The notes under the pieces are model-generated. The model saw only the letters and a program-made list of their open reading frames with translations, was not told the origin of the DNA and made no database searches. The position numbers and the translations under genes were made by a program. A stretch of DNA of 64,000 bases, taken from assembly GCF_018732085.1 (NCBI RefSeq), contig NZ_CP076103.1, forward strand, positions 4,774,001-4,838,000, given 5' to 3'. Below are positions 32,364 through 40,386 of this stretch, one piece after another. The stretch comes from Lysobacter capsici. Its GTDB lineage: Bacteria; Pseudomonadota; Gammaproteobacteria; Xanthomonadales; Xanthomonadaceae. Positions within the stretch are counted from its first letter, which is position 1; each line of letters begins with the position of its first letter.

Positions 32364-32391
32364 TAATGCGGGCTGTGGCGGGTGTTTCAAG
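32364..32391 (-). promoter_or_regulatory. Sigma-32 (heat-shock) promoter of clpB
   Basis: On the minus strand CTTGAAA (32391-32385) is followed after 13 bases by CCGCATTA (32371-32364), close to the CTTGAAA-N13/14-CCCCATNT consensus. It would start transcription near 32357, about 60 bases before the clpB ATG. The rest of the 32295-32726 gap has an A/T-richer patch at 32555-32660, probably the promoter of the plus-strand gene. Confidence 0.8.
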
Positions 32392-32726
32392 ACTTGGCGA
32401 GACTGGAGACGAGGATGGCTTCAGCCGTCGCGATCCGGGCGGCGCTGGCCCGGCCAGCAGCGACGAGCGTCGTCCGCGATCCACGAGGCGGTCGCCTAGG
32501 CCTTGTGCGGGGCGAGGTTGAAACTCACCGCGAATGCGCGCGCCAGGCCGAATCCGCGTGTCCATTTATCACGCTATTTACCCAGTCCCGGCATATTCAA
32601 TACGGACACGATTATTTTGTTACCCGCTGATTAACAACCCGCCCCGAACCGCGTGTTTTGCTGGATTCGCACAGGCCGGAAGCTCGTGCAAAACGGCTCT
32701 TTCAAGGCACAAAAACGGGGGTTTCA

Positions 32727-34073
32727 ATGTTTAATTCACTCATCCGCGACGCCGCGGAGCGATTCAACCTGGGCGATAAGGCCGAACGCTTCATCGGCCT
32801 GTTGCTGGGCCTGATCTTCGATCCGGCCCAGGGCGGATTCTCCGGCCTGCGTTCGCGTTTCACCCAGGCCGGCCTGGGCGATCTGTTTCGCTCCTGGATC
32901 GGCGCGCATGTCGTCGACAACGTTCTGCAACCCGACCAGTTCAGCGCCGCGGTCGGCGACGAGGCCCTGGCCTCGATGGCCGCCAAGCTCGGCGTGCCCA
33001 AGGTCTCGATCAGCCTGGCCGGCGCCACCTTGTTGCCCAAGCTGATCGGCCTGCTGACCCGCGACGGCGAGCCGTCGACGGCGCCGGCCGAGGTCCTGGC
33101 GCTGATCAACGGCGCCCCCGCGCCGCGCGCGCACCACGTCGCGCCGACCAGTGCGCGCAAGGCCGAACGCCGCCCGGGCTGGCTGCTATGGCTGGTTCCG
33201 CTGCTGCTGTTGCTCGCCGGGTTTGTGCTGATGCGCAGTTGCGGGAAGGACGACGCCACCGCACCGGCACCGACACCGGCGATGACCGCGCCCAGCGAGC
33301 CGGCGGCGTCGGCCGCGCCGGTCGCGCAAGCCAATGCGCGCTTCGATCTGAGCAACGTCGACGGCAAGGTCACGGTCAACGGCCAGGTCGCCAGCGACGC
33401 CGACAAGCTCAAGCTGTGGGACGCGCTCAAGGCTGCGTTCGGCGAAGCCAATCTCGGCGGCGACATCCGCGTCGATCCCGCGACGCTGCCGGCCGGCTGG
33501 ATGGACAAGCTGATCGGCTTGCTGCCGCAGCTCAAGGCCAGCGGCCTGAAGTTCGGTTTCGACGGCGACACGCTCAGCATCGACACCTCCGGCCTGCCCG
33601 AGGATCAACGCATCGCGGTCAGCGAGCAGTTGCGCAAGGCATTCGGCGGCTTCCAGATCAGCGGCCTGTGGGATCGCGCCGCCGCGGCGCTGAGCGGGTT
33701 GAAGCCCGGCTTCAGCGGCGACGATCTGGTCGGGGCGCTCAACCTGATGAACGTCTACTTCGACAGCGGCTCGGCCACCATCACCCGCGACAGCCTGGAG
33801 ACCCTCGACCACGCGGCCAAGGCGATCAAGGCCGCGCCGGCCGGCATCCGCATCGAGGTCGGCGGCCACACCGACAACACCGGCGACGCCGCGGCCAACC
33901 TCACCTTGAGCCAGCAGCGCGCCGACGCGGTGATCGCCAGGCTCGCCGAACTCGGCGTCGCCCGCGACGGACTGGTCGGCAAGGGCTACGGCCAGGATCA
34001 GCCGATCGCCGACAACGCCAGCGAGGAGGGCAAGGCCAAGAACCGGCGCATGCATTTCACGGTGTTGAAGTGA
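32727..34073 (+). CDS. YidB-like / OmpA-domain fusion membrane protein
   Basis: A 448-residue protein with three parts. Residues 1-130 resemble the YidB/DUF937 family (GLGDLFRSWIGAH, then LQPDQFSAAVGDEALASMAA). One transmembrane helix follows at about 151-169 (WLLWLVPLLLLLAGFVLM). The periplasmic part has two BON-like segments (about 200-330) and a C-terminal OmpA peptidoglycan-binding domain (340-448) with VYFDSGSATI, GHTDNTGD and KNRRMHF. The OmpA domain should hold the cell wall while the N-terminal part stays in the cytoplasm. The role is unknown; envelope anchoring or sensing is a guess. The ATG at 32727 was chosen because the family match begins there. Confidence 0.83.
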   Translation: MFNSLIRDAAERFNLGDKAERFIGLLLGLIFDPAQGGFSGLRSRFTQAGLGDLFRSWIGAHVVDNVLQPDQFSAAVGDEALASMAAKLGVPKVSISLAGATLLPKLIGLLTRDGEPSTAPAEVLALINGAPAPRAHHVAPTSARKAERRPGWLLWLVPLLLLLAGFVLMRSCGKDDATAPAPTPAMTAPSEPAASAAPVAQANARFDLSNVDGKVTVNGQVASDADKLKLWDALKAAFGEANLGGDIRVDPATLPAGWMDKLIGLLPQLKASGLKFGFDGDTLSIDTSGLPEDQRIAVSEQLRKAFGGFQISGLWDRAAAALSGLKPGFSGDDLVGALNLMNVYFDSGSATITRDSLETLDHAAKAIKAAPAGIRIEVGGHTDNTGDAAANLTLSQQRADAVIARLAELGVARDGLVGKGYGQDQPIADNASEEGKAKNRRMHFTVLK

Positions 34074-34123
34074 GTCGTCCTATGCGGCTTTGAGGCCGCA
34101 CGCCGAATCACTCGTCCCAAACC

Positions 34124-34154
34124 GACAAGCCGGCTTGCGCCGGCTTGTCTCTTT
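34124..34154 (+). terminator. Terminator after the OmpA-domain gene
   Basis: GACAAGCCGGC (34124-34134), loop TTGC, GCCGGCTTGTC (34139-34149), then TCTTT. A perfect 11-bp stem. Confidence 0.85.
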
Positions 34155-34179
34155 CACGATAACGGAGCCTGCTCGCGGA

Positions 34180-34710
34180 TCAAACCCGCGAAGTCGGCTG
34201 CAGAATCTCGACCCAGTACCCATCCGGGTCCTTGATGAAGGCGATGTCCTTCATGCGCCCGTCGGTGAGCTTCTTCTGGAATGCGACGCCGAGTTGTTCG
34301 AAGCGCGCGCAGGCCGCCTCGACGTCAGGCACCGATACGCAGATGTGGCCGAAGCCGCGCGGTTCGCTGTTGCCGTGGTGATAGGCGAAATCGGCGTCGT
34401 CTTCGGTGCCGTGGTTGTGGGTCAGTTCAAGCACGCCGCGCTGGCTCAGCAGCCACACGCCGCGCGCGGGTTCTTCGGCGGGAATCTGCGCGGGGTCGTT
34501 CACCAGCACCAGGAAGTACAGGCTGAATTTCGCCTCGGCGAAATCGCGCTTGCGCACCAGGGTGAAGCCGAGCACGCGGGTGTAGAAATCCAGCGAGACT
34601 TTCGGGTCCTTGATCCGCAGCATGGTGTGGTTGAACACGAAATCGCGGGTCGCCGCTTCGGTTTGCGCGGTCACGCCGGGCACGGCGTCGAGTTCGGATT
34701 GCAGGGACAT
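34180..34710 (-). CDS. gloA: Lactoylglutathione lyase (glyoxalase I)
   Basis: A 176-residue enzyme converting the methylglyoxal-glutathione hemithioacetal to S-lactoylglutathione. Metal ligands can be assigned: His28 (FNHTMLRIKDP), Glu95 (VLELTHNHG), His122 (GFGHICVSVPD) and Glu168 (YWVEILQP). The longer N-terminus and the insertion DPAQIPAEEPARGVWLLSQ match the Zn-type long form (human/Pseudomonas GloA3-like). ATG 34710 preferred; a GTG ten codons upstream is possible. It lies 55 bases after the permease stop on the same strand. Confidence 0.93.
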   Translation of the reverse strand: MSLQSELDAVPGVTAQTEAATRDFVFNHTMLRIKDPKVSLDFYTRVLGFTLVRKRDFAEAKFSLYFLVLVNDPAQIPAEEPARGVWLLSQRGVLELTHNHGTEDDADFAYHHGNSEPRGFGHICVSVPDVEAACARFEQLGVAFQKKLTDGRMKDIAFIKDPDGYWVEILQPTSRV

Positions 34711-34765
34711 GGCGTGGGCCGGTTCGAAAGGGGAATCCACGATCTAGGGTCGAAAGGCCGCCGTC

Positions 34766-36373
34766 TCAAGCTTGAGCCGACGGCGCGACCGGATCGCGCT
34801 GCAACGACAGCACGATCAGCAACACCGCCAGGCCGACGTAGGCGCCGATGAACTGCCAGGCGATCACCCGCTGCAGGCCTTCCAGCGCCCACGGCAGATA
34901 CACGCCGCCGCGCGGGTCGACCGAATGGATGATGCCGAACAGGCTCAGGCCCGCGCCCGCGAGCAGGAACGCCGCGGCGCGGCGCAGGCGGCCGTCGACC
35001 ATCGCCGCGACCGCCGAGGTCCAGATCATCGAGGTCATGATGAAGCCGTTGCCCAGGGTCACGATCACCGCCAACTCCGGCAGGCCGTGGCCGTCGAGCG
35101 CGCTCATCAGCTGGGCATGATGCTCCGGCGCGATCCAGCCGGGGTTGCCGGTCTTGATCGCGAGCATGTACGCCACCGACGGCAAGAAGCCGAACACCAT
35201 CGCGGTGGCGTGCTTGCTCGGCGTGGCCTGGAACGCCTGGGTGGTGATGTCGAGCGCGACGTAGACGATGATCGGCGCGAGCACCGCCAGCGGCAGCCAC
35301 TGCACCAGCCCCGAGACGATGCCGAGCATGCCGCCCAGGCCGATGAACAAACCGGTCAACAAGGTGTAGCCGCTGCGCGCGCCCATGTGCTTGTACGCGG
35401 GCTGGCCGATGTAGGGCGTGGTCTGGGCGACGCCGCCGACGAAACCGGCGACCAAGGTCGAGAACGCCTCGGCCAGCAAAATGTCGCGGGTGCGGTAATC
35501 GTCGCCGGCCGCGCGCGCGCTTTCGCTGACGTTGATGCCGCCGACCACCATGAGCAGGCCGAACGGCAGCAGCAGCGGCAGGTAGGGCACGGTGTACGGC
35601 AGGCCATCAATGAAGCCGAGCGTCGGCAGCGGCAGGACGAAATGCAGCGGTTGCGCGGCCGGAAAGGTAAAACCCGGCGCGCCCAGGCCGAGTGCGCCGA
35701 AGCCGTAGAACAACACCGTGCCGAACACGAACGCGACGAACACGCCCGGCAACTTGATCGGCAGCCGGCCTTTCGCGATCAACACATACAGCAACAGCCC
35801 CAGGGTCATGAACCCGACCATCGGCGAGCGCAGGGTTTCGATCAGCGGCAGAAAGCCCATCAGCACCAGCGCCACGCCGGCGATCGAGCCGAGCAGGCCC
35901 GCGCGCGGAATCAGCCGGGTCACCGTGTCGCCGGCGAACGACAGCACGAACTTGAGCAGGCCCATCACGATCAGCGAGGCCATGCCGAGTTGCCAGGTCG
36001 CGGTCGCCGCGGCCTGTTCGTCCATGCCGGCCTGCTTGAAACCGACGAAGGCCGGGCCGAGCACCAGCAGCGCCATGCCGATGCTGGTCGGCGCGTCCAG
36101 GCCCAGCGGCATCGCGGTGACATCGTCGCGACCGGTTTTCGCGGCCAGTCGTCGCGCCATCACCGTGTAGATCAGATTGCCGACCAGCACGCCGAACGCG
36201 GTGCCGGGGAACATCCGCGTGTAGATCACCTCGGCCGGGAAACCGAAGATGCCGATCAACGCGGCCGAGATGAAGCCCAGGATCGACAGGTTGTCGACGA
36301 CCAGGCCGAAGAAGCCATTGAGGTCGCCAGAGACGAACCACGAGCGCCGCAGAGTCTTGGTGTCGACGTTCAC
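34766..36373 (-). CDS. NCS2/AzgA-like purine-type permease
   Basis: A 535-residue polytopic inner-membrane protein with roughly 12-14 hydrophobic segments. The nucleobase-permease style shows in DDVTAMPLGLDAPTSIGMAL, the half-helix region INVSESARAAGDDY, and VGGVAQTTPYIGQPAYKHMG. Substrate is probably a purine or related base plus proton; it is not close enough to a known member to name one. It starts with GTG at 36373, with GGGGGACG about ten bases upstream. The start region is duplicated 41 bases upstream (36404-36430), creating a 14-codon reading frame whose TGA overlaps this GTG. Confidence 0.8.
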   Translation of the reverse strand: MNVDTKTLRRSWFVSGDLNGFFGLVVDNLSILGFISAALIGIFGFPAEVIYTRMFPGTAFGVLVGNLIYTVMARRLAAKTGRDDVTAMPLGLDAPTSIGMALLVLGPAFVGFKQAGMDEQAAATATWQLGMASLIVMGLLKFVLSFAGDTVTRLIPRAGLLGSIAGVALVLMGFLPLIETLRSPMVGFMTLGLLLYVLIAKGRLPIKLPGVFVAFVFGTVLFYGFGALGLGAPGFTFPAAQPLHFVLPLPTLGFIDGLPYTVPYLPLLLPFGLLMVVGGINVSESARAAGDDYRTRDILLAEAFSTLVAGFVGGVAQTTPYIGQPAYKHMGARSGYTLLTGLFIGLGGMLGIVSGLVQWLPLAVLAPIIVYVALDITTQAFQATPSKHATAMVFGFLPSVAYMLAIKTGNPGWIAPEHHAQLMSALDGHGLPELAVIVTLGNGFIMTSMIWTSAVAAMVDGRLRRAAAFLLAGAGLSLFGIIHSVDPRGGVYLPWALEGLQRVIAWQFIGAYVGLAVLLIVLSLQRDPVAPSAQA

Positions 36374-36430
36374 CAGCCGCGTCCCCCGTTACGAATCATG
36401 GCATCGACGTTCACCGGCCGCGTCCCCCGT
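36363..36430 (-). promoter_or_regulatory. Duplicated start region with a 14-codon upstream reading frame
   Basis: A 27-bp direct repeat (36363-36389 and 36404-36430, one mismatch, period 41) covers the permease ribosome binding site and first codons. The upstream copy keeps its own GTG at 36414; read from there the frame gives V-N-V-D-A-M-I-R-N-G-G-R-G-W and stops at TGA (36372-36370), overlapping the permease GTG. A coupled leader peptide is possible. Confidence 0.5.
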
Positions 36431-36713
36431 CCACCATCGCGCCAGCAGCCGACGGCTTGCGAAGAAACGAGCGAACCGGCGGCAGCGCAGCCGCAATGCC
36501 GGGGTTGAACGCTGAAGGGAACGAGCCGATGGCACTCATGGGCGGTACTCGGATGCGCGATGCGGAATGGGCGCTTCCTTGCCGATGCACCCGCGGTCCG
36601 TTTGCGGGAGGGTGGTGCTTGGGGCGGATTGCGAATGGACGCGGGGGTGCGGTGCGGAATCGAAATGCGCGGTCAGGGTTGGAAGATCGGTTGCAGCGAG
36701 GTCGGTCGTAGTT

Positions 36714-36810
36714 GTGGTGTCGCGGTCGCGGCTTGCGCCGCTCCTACAGGGCCTGATCGAAGCTACGTTGCCCCCCGTAGGAGCGGCGCAAGCCGCGACC
36801 GCGACACCAC
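36714..36810. repeat. Family B inverted repeat (34-bp perfect arms)
   Basis: Arm 1 runs 36714-36747 (starting GTGGTGTCGCGGTCGCGGCT) and arm 2 36777-36810; they are perfect reverse complements around a 29-base centre. The 36374-37011 gap has no convincing gene and otherwise holds only the permease leader (36363-36430) and GC-rich sequence without clear signals. Confidence 0.9.
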
Positions 36811-37011
36811 GACTCACCACGCCACCCTCATCCACGCCGCGCACCAACCCGTCTCGCCCCAGCGATTCCCCTGAAAATCCGGGGATTTCGCCCTGCCCGA
36901 CCACGCCCGCAGCATAGAACGCCACGCGCCCGCCGCGCACCCTGTCCGCGGAAACACAGCGGCGCGAAATTCGCGCAGGTCGGCGTCGGCCCGGACCACG
37001 CCACCCGCCCC

Positions 37012-37590
37012 TCAGTCGCCGATCGCCAGCCAGCCGCGGTAATGCACCAGCAAACCGATCCCCGGCAAGGCCGCGCGCACGTCGAACCGATAGCGCCCAT
37101 CGTGTTCGAACTCGCGCGCGTGCATGCCGTCGAACCAACGCAACGGCAGCGCCACGCCCAGCGCGCGCACGCTGCGCAGCCGCCAGACCAGCCCGTCGTC
37201 GACCGGTTCCAGGGCGAACGCGAACGCCATCGGGCCGAGCCGTTCCTGGATCAGGCCGCCGCGCTCGCGCAGGCGCGAACGCATGGCGCCGTGGCCGAAG
37301 CGGCGCATCCAGGTTTCGCCGTCGCGATCGGCATCGATCTCGACTTCGATCGCGCCGGCATGCGCGGGCGGCAGGCCCGCGATCCAGCCGCACAGCCGCG
37401 ACAGGCTGCCGGTGCCGCGCGAGGCCTCGGCTTCGCCGGCATACCGCTGCGCGCCGCCGCGGGCATGCAGCTCGCGCAGACTCGCCGGCAGGCGCTCGAA
37501 ATCGGCGCCGAGGATGCGTTGGTACAAGCTGCGGGCGTCGACGCCGGACGCCTGCTCCGATAGCGAACGCGCGCGGGCGATACCGCTCAT
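37012..37590 (-). CDS. DUF4166 domain protein
   Basis: A 192-residue soluble protein. LYQRILGADFERLPASLREL, HARGGAQRYAGEAEASRGTG, a WMRRFGHGAM block, ERLGPMAFAFAL and LPLRWFDGM fit DUF4166, a family often fused to or beside saccharopine-dehydrogenase-like or lipid/membrane genes. No biochemical function is established. It follows the exported orphan at 37603 after 12 bases and is probably the last gene of the rluD-pgeF-orphan operon. The ribosome binding site is weak. Confidence 0.8.
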   Translation of the reverse strand: MSGIARARSLSEQASGVDARSLYQRILGADFERLPASLRELHARGGAQRYAGEAEASRGTGSLSRLCGWIAGLPPAHAGAIEVEIDADRDGETWMRRFGHGAMRSRLRERGGLIQERLGPMAFAFALEPVDDGLVWRLRSVRALGVALPLRWFDGMHAREFEHDGRYRFDVRAALPGIGLLVHYRGWLAIGD

Positions 37591-37602
37591 CCGCGCCGTC
37601 GC

Positions 37603-38472
37603 TCAGCCGCCGCTGTTGCCGATGTAGTCGTCTTCGAAGCCGCGCAGGTCCTTGGGCACTGCGTATTCGCGACCGTCGTAGCGCAGCCGCACGCTGGATT
37701 TGTCGGTGCCGCCGTCGACTTCATCGCAATCCTCGCTGCCCTTGGCGACGTTGCGGGTGGTGTGCGCCACAGTGTTGAGCAACAGCCCGGCATAGCCGTT
37801 GTCGCGCTTGGCGTCCATCGCGAGCGTGCGCCGGGTGTCGGTGAACTCGCCGGCGCATCGGGTATCCCACTCGCCCTGGTTGCGCATCATGACCAGATTG
37901 CGCAGCACCGGCCGCAAGCCGGTCGAGTCGCTGACGTACAGACGCAGGGTATCGTCCTCATAAGGATTGGCCCGCGAGTTGCCGCTGCGGTGGATGCGCA
38001 GGCCGAACGCGGTGGTCTTGTCGTCGAGGCGATAGCGCGCGGTGTCGAACGCGAACGAGGACACCCGGATCGCATCGGAGGACAGCACGCCGTCCTGGCG
38101 ATGGCGCTGCACGATGCGATCGCGCGCGCTGTCGGCGATCAACAGATCGAGGTCGGCCTCGTCCACACCCTGGTCCATGTCGATGGCGTGCTGCAACTTC
38201 ACCGCGAGCAGGGTCTTGTCGGGCGAAGCCGGCCAGACCTTGCAGACCACCTCATCGGGGTTGATCCAGCGCGTGGGCGTGCCGCTCAGGCGCAGCAGCT
38301 CGCTGCCGTCGCCGGTTTCGCTGGTGGCGTCGGGATACGCGGCTTGCAGCAAGGCCGGAATGCGCGTCTGGCAATCTTCAGCCGCGGCCGCGGCCGTAAA
38401 GAACAGTGAGGTGCAGATCAACAACGCGGACAGCGCCGTCCGATGGGCTGGGTTTCGCATCAGGTCATCCAT
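37603..38472 (-). CDS. Exported hypothetical protein
   Basis: A 289-residue protein with a Sec signal peptide (hydrophobic ALSALLICTSLFFTAAAAAE, cleavage near 30). The mature part has paired cysteines (EDCQTRIP, VVCKVWP, TRCAGEF, EDCDEVD), suggesting disulfides and a periplasmic place. I recognise no domain. The start ATG 38472 overlaps pgeF by 13 bases; ATG 38460 is an alternative. Translational coupling to pgeF and rluD suggests joint expression but gives no function. Confidence 0.8.
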   Translation of the reverse strand: MDDLMRNPAHRTALSALLICTSLFFTAAAAAEDCQTRIPALLQAAYPDATSETGDGSELLRLSGTPTRWINPDEVVCKVWPASPDKTLLAVKLQHAIDMDQGVDEADLDLLIADSARDRIVQRHRQDGVLSSDAIRVSSFAFDTARYRLDDKTTAFGLRIHRSGNSRANPYEDDTLRLYVSDSTGLRPVLRNLVMMRNQGEWDTRCAGEFTDTRRTLAMDAKRDNGYAGLLLNTVAHTTRNVAKGSEDCDEVDGGTDKSSVRLRYDGREYAVPKDLRGFEDDYIGNSGG

Positions 38473-39245
38473 ATGAGAGTCGCCATGCGGCCGGTTCGAC
38501 GGTCGCGGCGGTGGGAATAGAAGCGGTCGGGCTCGCCGATCGTGCACAGGCCGCCGCCATGCACATGATCGGCGGCCAGGCCGGCCTGCGCCAGACGCCT
38601 GCGCGCCAGCGCGTACAGATCGACCCGCCAATGCCCCGGGCGGGTGGCGACAAAGGCCGCGTCGGCCTCGGCATCGCGAGCGAGGAACGCATCGCGCACC
38701 TCCGCGCCGATTTCGTAGCGTTGCGGCCCGGCGGCGGGACCGAGCCAGGCATGCACGCGCGCCGGCGCGGTGCGCATCGCCGCGACCGTGACCTCGAGCA
38801 CGCCGTCGGCGAGCCCGCGCCAGCCCGCATGCGCGGCGCCGATTTCGCTGCCGTCGGCGGCGGCGAACAGCACCGGCAGGCAATCGGCGGTGAGGATCGC
38901 GAGCACGCTGCCGCGGGTCGAGCTCACCGCGGCGTCGGCCTGCGGTTCCTCGGCGAGGGTCGTTGCGCTCGTGCGCGGCGCGTCGAAGCGCAACACGCCC
39001 GCGCCATGCACCTGATGCAGCCAATGCGGGGGCGACGGCAACTGCGCTCGGTCTATCAGCAGTTCGCGATTGCGCGCGACCGCGAGCGGATCGTCGCGGT
39101 CGCTGCCGTAGCGCGTGCCCAGGTTGAAACGGTCGAACGGCGGCTGCGACACGCCGGCCCCGCCGCGCACGGTGGTGAAGCCGCGCACGGTGGTCAGCGG
39201 CCAGGCCGCGGCGATCCACGGCGCGTCGGTGTCGCCTGCCGTCAC
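38460..39245 (-). CDS. pgeF: Peptidoglycan editing factor PgeF (YfiH/laccase-domain)
   Basis: A 261-residue member of the YfiH/YlmD (DUF152) family, multicopper-oxidase-like in name but reported to act as a purine nucleoside phosphorylase/adenosine deaminase and, in E. coli, to prevent mis-incorporation of serine-type residues in peptidoglycan precursors. Motifs are LHQVHGAGV, ILTADCLPVLF, GAAHAGWRGLADGV and WLGPAAGPQRYEIG, with the conserved His/Cys ligands. It starts with GTG at 39245, overlapping the rluD stop by four bases (GTGA), which fixes the start. The rluD-pgeF pair is a common arrangement. Confidence 0.93.
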   Translation of the reverse strand: MTAGDTDAPWIAAAWPLTTVRGFTTVRGGAGVSQPPFDRFNLGTRYGSDRDDPLAVARNRELLIDRAQLPSPPHWLHQVHGAGVLRFDAPRTSATTLAEEPQADAAVSSTRGSVLAILTADCLPVLFAAADGSEIGAAHAGWRGLADGVLEVTVAAMRTAPARVHAWLGPAAGPQRYEIGAEVRDAFLARDAEADAAFVATRPGHWRVDLYALARRRLAQAGLAADHVHGGGLCTIGEPDRFYSHRRDRRTGRMATLIWMT

Positions 39246-40216
39246 CGCCCCGCCTCGACCGCCGCGCGGGTGTCGGCGCGCAGTTCGGCGATCAGTTGCT
39301 GCAGATCGGCCGGGACCGGCGCGGTGCAGCGGATCGGCTCGCCGCTGGCGGGATGCTTGAATTCCAGGGTTTCGGCGTGCAGGGCCTGGCGCTTGAAGCC
39401 GCGCAAGGTTTCGACCAGGCCCTCGGTCGCGCCCTTGGGCAGCTTGAGCGGGCCGCCGTACAGCGGGTCGCCGACGATCGGGTGCTTGAGGTGCTGCATG
39501 TGGACGCGGATCTGGTGGGTGCGGCCGGTTTCCAGGCGGCACTCCAGCAAGGTGTGGGCGCGGAAGCGTTCGCGCAGCCGGTAATGGGTGACCGCGTCCT
39601 TGCCGTCCTCGCGCACGCCCATGCGCAGGCGGTCGCGCGGGTGGCGGTCGATCGCGGCGTTGGCGGTGCCGCCGGAGACCAGCGCGCCGACCACCACCGC
39701 CAGGTACTGGCGATGCACGTCGCGCGCCGACAGTTGTTCGACCAGCGAGGTATGCGCCGGCAGGGTCCGCGCCACCACCATCGCGCCGGAGGTGTCCTTG
39801 TCGAGGCGATGGACGATGCCGGCGCGCGGCAGCGCCGACAGGCCCGGGTCGTAGTGCAGCAATGCATTGACCAGGGTGCCGGCCGGATTGCCGGCGCCGG
39901 GGTGGACGACCAGGCCGGCCGGCTTGTCGAGCACGATCACCTCGCTGTCCTCGTACAGGATGTCCAGGGCGATGTCTTCGGCGACCGCGTGGGTCTGGGT
40001 GTCGAGCACGATGTTGAGTTCGACCGCCTCGCCGCCCTGGACCGGATCGCGCGGGCGCACCTGCTGGCCGTTCAGGCGGGCGTCGCCGGATTTGATCCAG
40101 GCCGCCAGCCGCGAGCGCGAATAGTCGGGGAACAGCTCGGCGAGCACCGCATCGAAACGGCGCCCGGCGGCGCTGTCGGGAACGGTGGCGATCAGGGTCT
40201 GGCGGGGTGAGGTCAT
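39242..40216 (-). CDS. rluD: 23S rRNA pseudouridine synthase RluD
   Basis: A 324-residue enzyme forming pseudouridines in helix 69 of 23S rRNA (positions 1911/1915/1917 in E. coli). The S4 RNA-binding domain (about 15-75, FDAVLAELFPDYSRSRLAAW) precedes the catalytic RluA-type domain, with the active Asp in GIVHRLDKDTSGAMVV and the conserved TGRTHQIRVHM. ATG at 40216 chosen, since the extra upstream codons are Pro/Arg-rich and run into the bamD promoter region. It is divergent from bamD, the usual bacterial arrangement. Confidence 0.95.
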   Translation of the reverse strand: MTSPRQTLIATVPDSAAGRRFDAVLAELFPDYSRSRLAAWIKSGDARLNGQQVRPRDPVQGGEAVELNIVLDTQTHAVAEDIALDILYEDSEVIVLDKPAGLVVHPGAGNPAGTLVNALLHYDPGLSALPRAGIVHRLDKDTSGAMVVARTLPAHTSLVEQLSARDVHRQYLAVVVGALVSGGTANAAIDRHPRDRLRMGVREDGKDAVTHYRLRERFRAHTLLECRLETGRTHQIRVHMQHLKHPIVGDPLYGGPLKLPKGATEGLVETLRGFKRQALHAETLEFKHPASGEPIRCTAPVPADLQQLIAELRADTRAAVEAGR

Positions 40217-40386
40217 CGGGTCGGGTCGATTGGGTCTTCGGCGTGAGCCGGGCCTGGGGCCTGGGGGAGCGGGATCGCGGCGGCCGGTCGCGAACGCGGC
40301 GGCCGGCACAAGGAAGTACGGGATCGGTTAAGGGGGCCGACCCGCGGACTGCTATTATCGGCTCTTCGTGCCTCCGGCGCCCGTTG

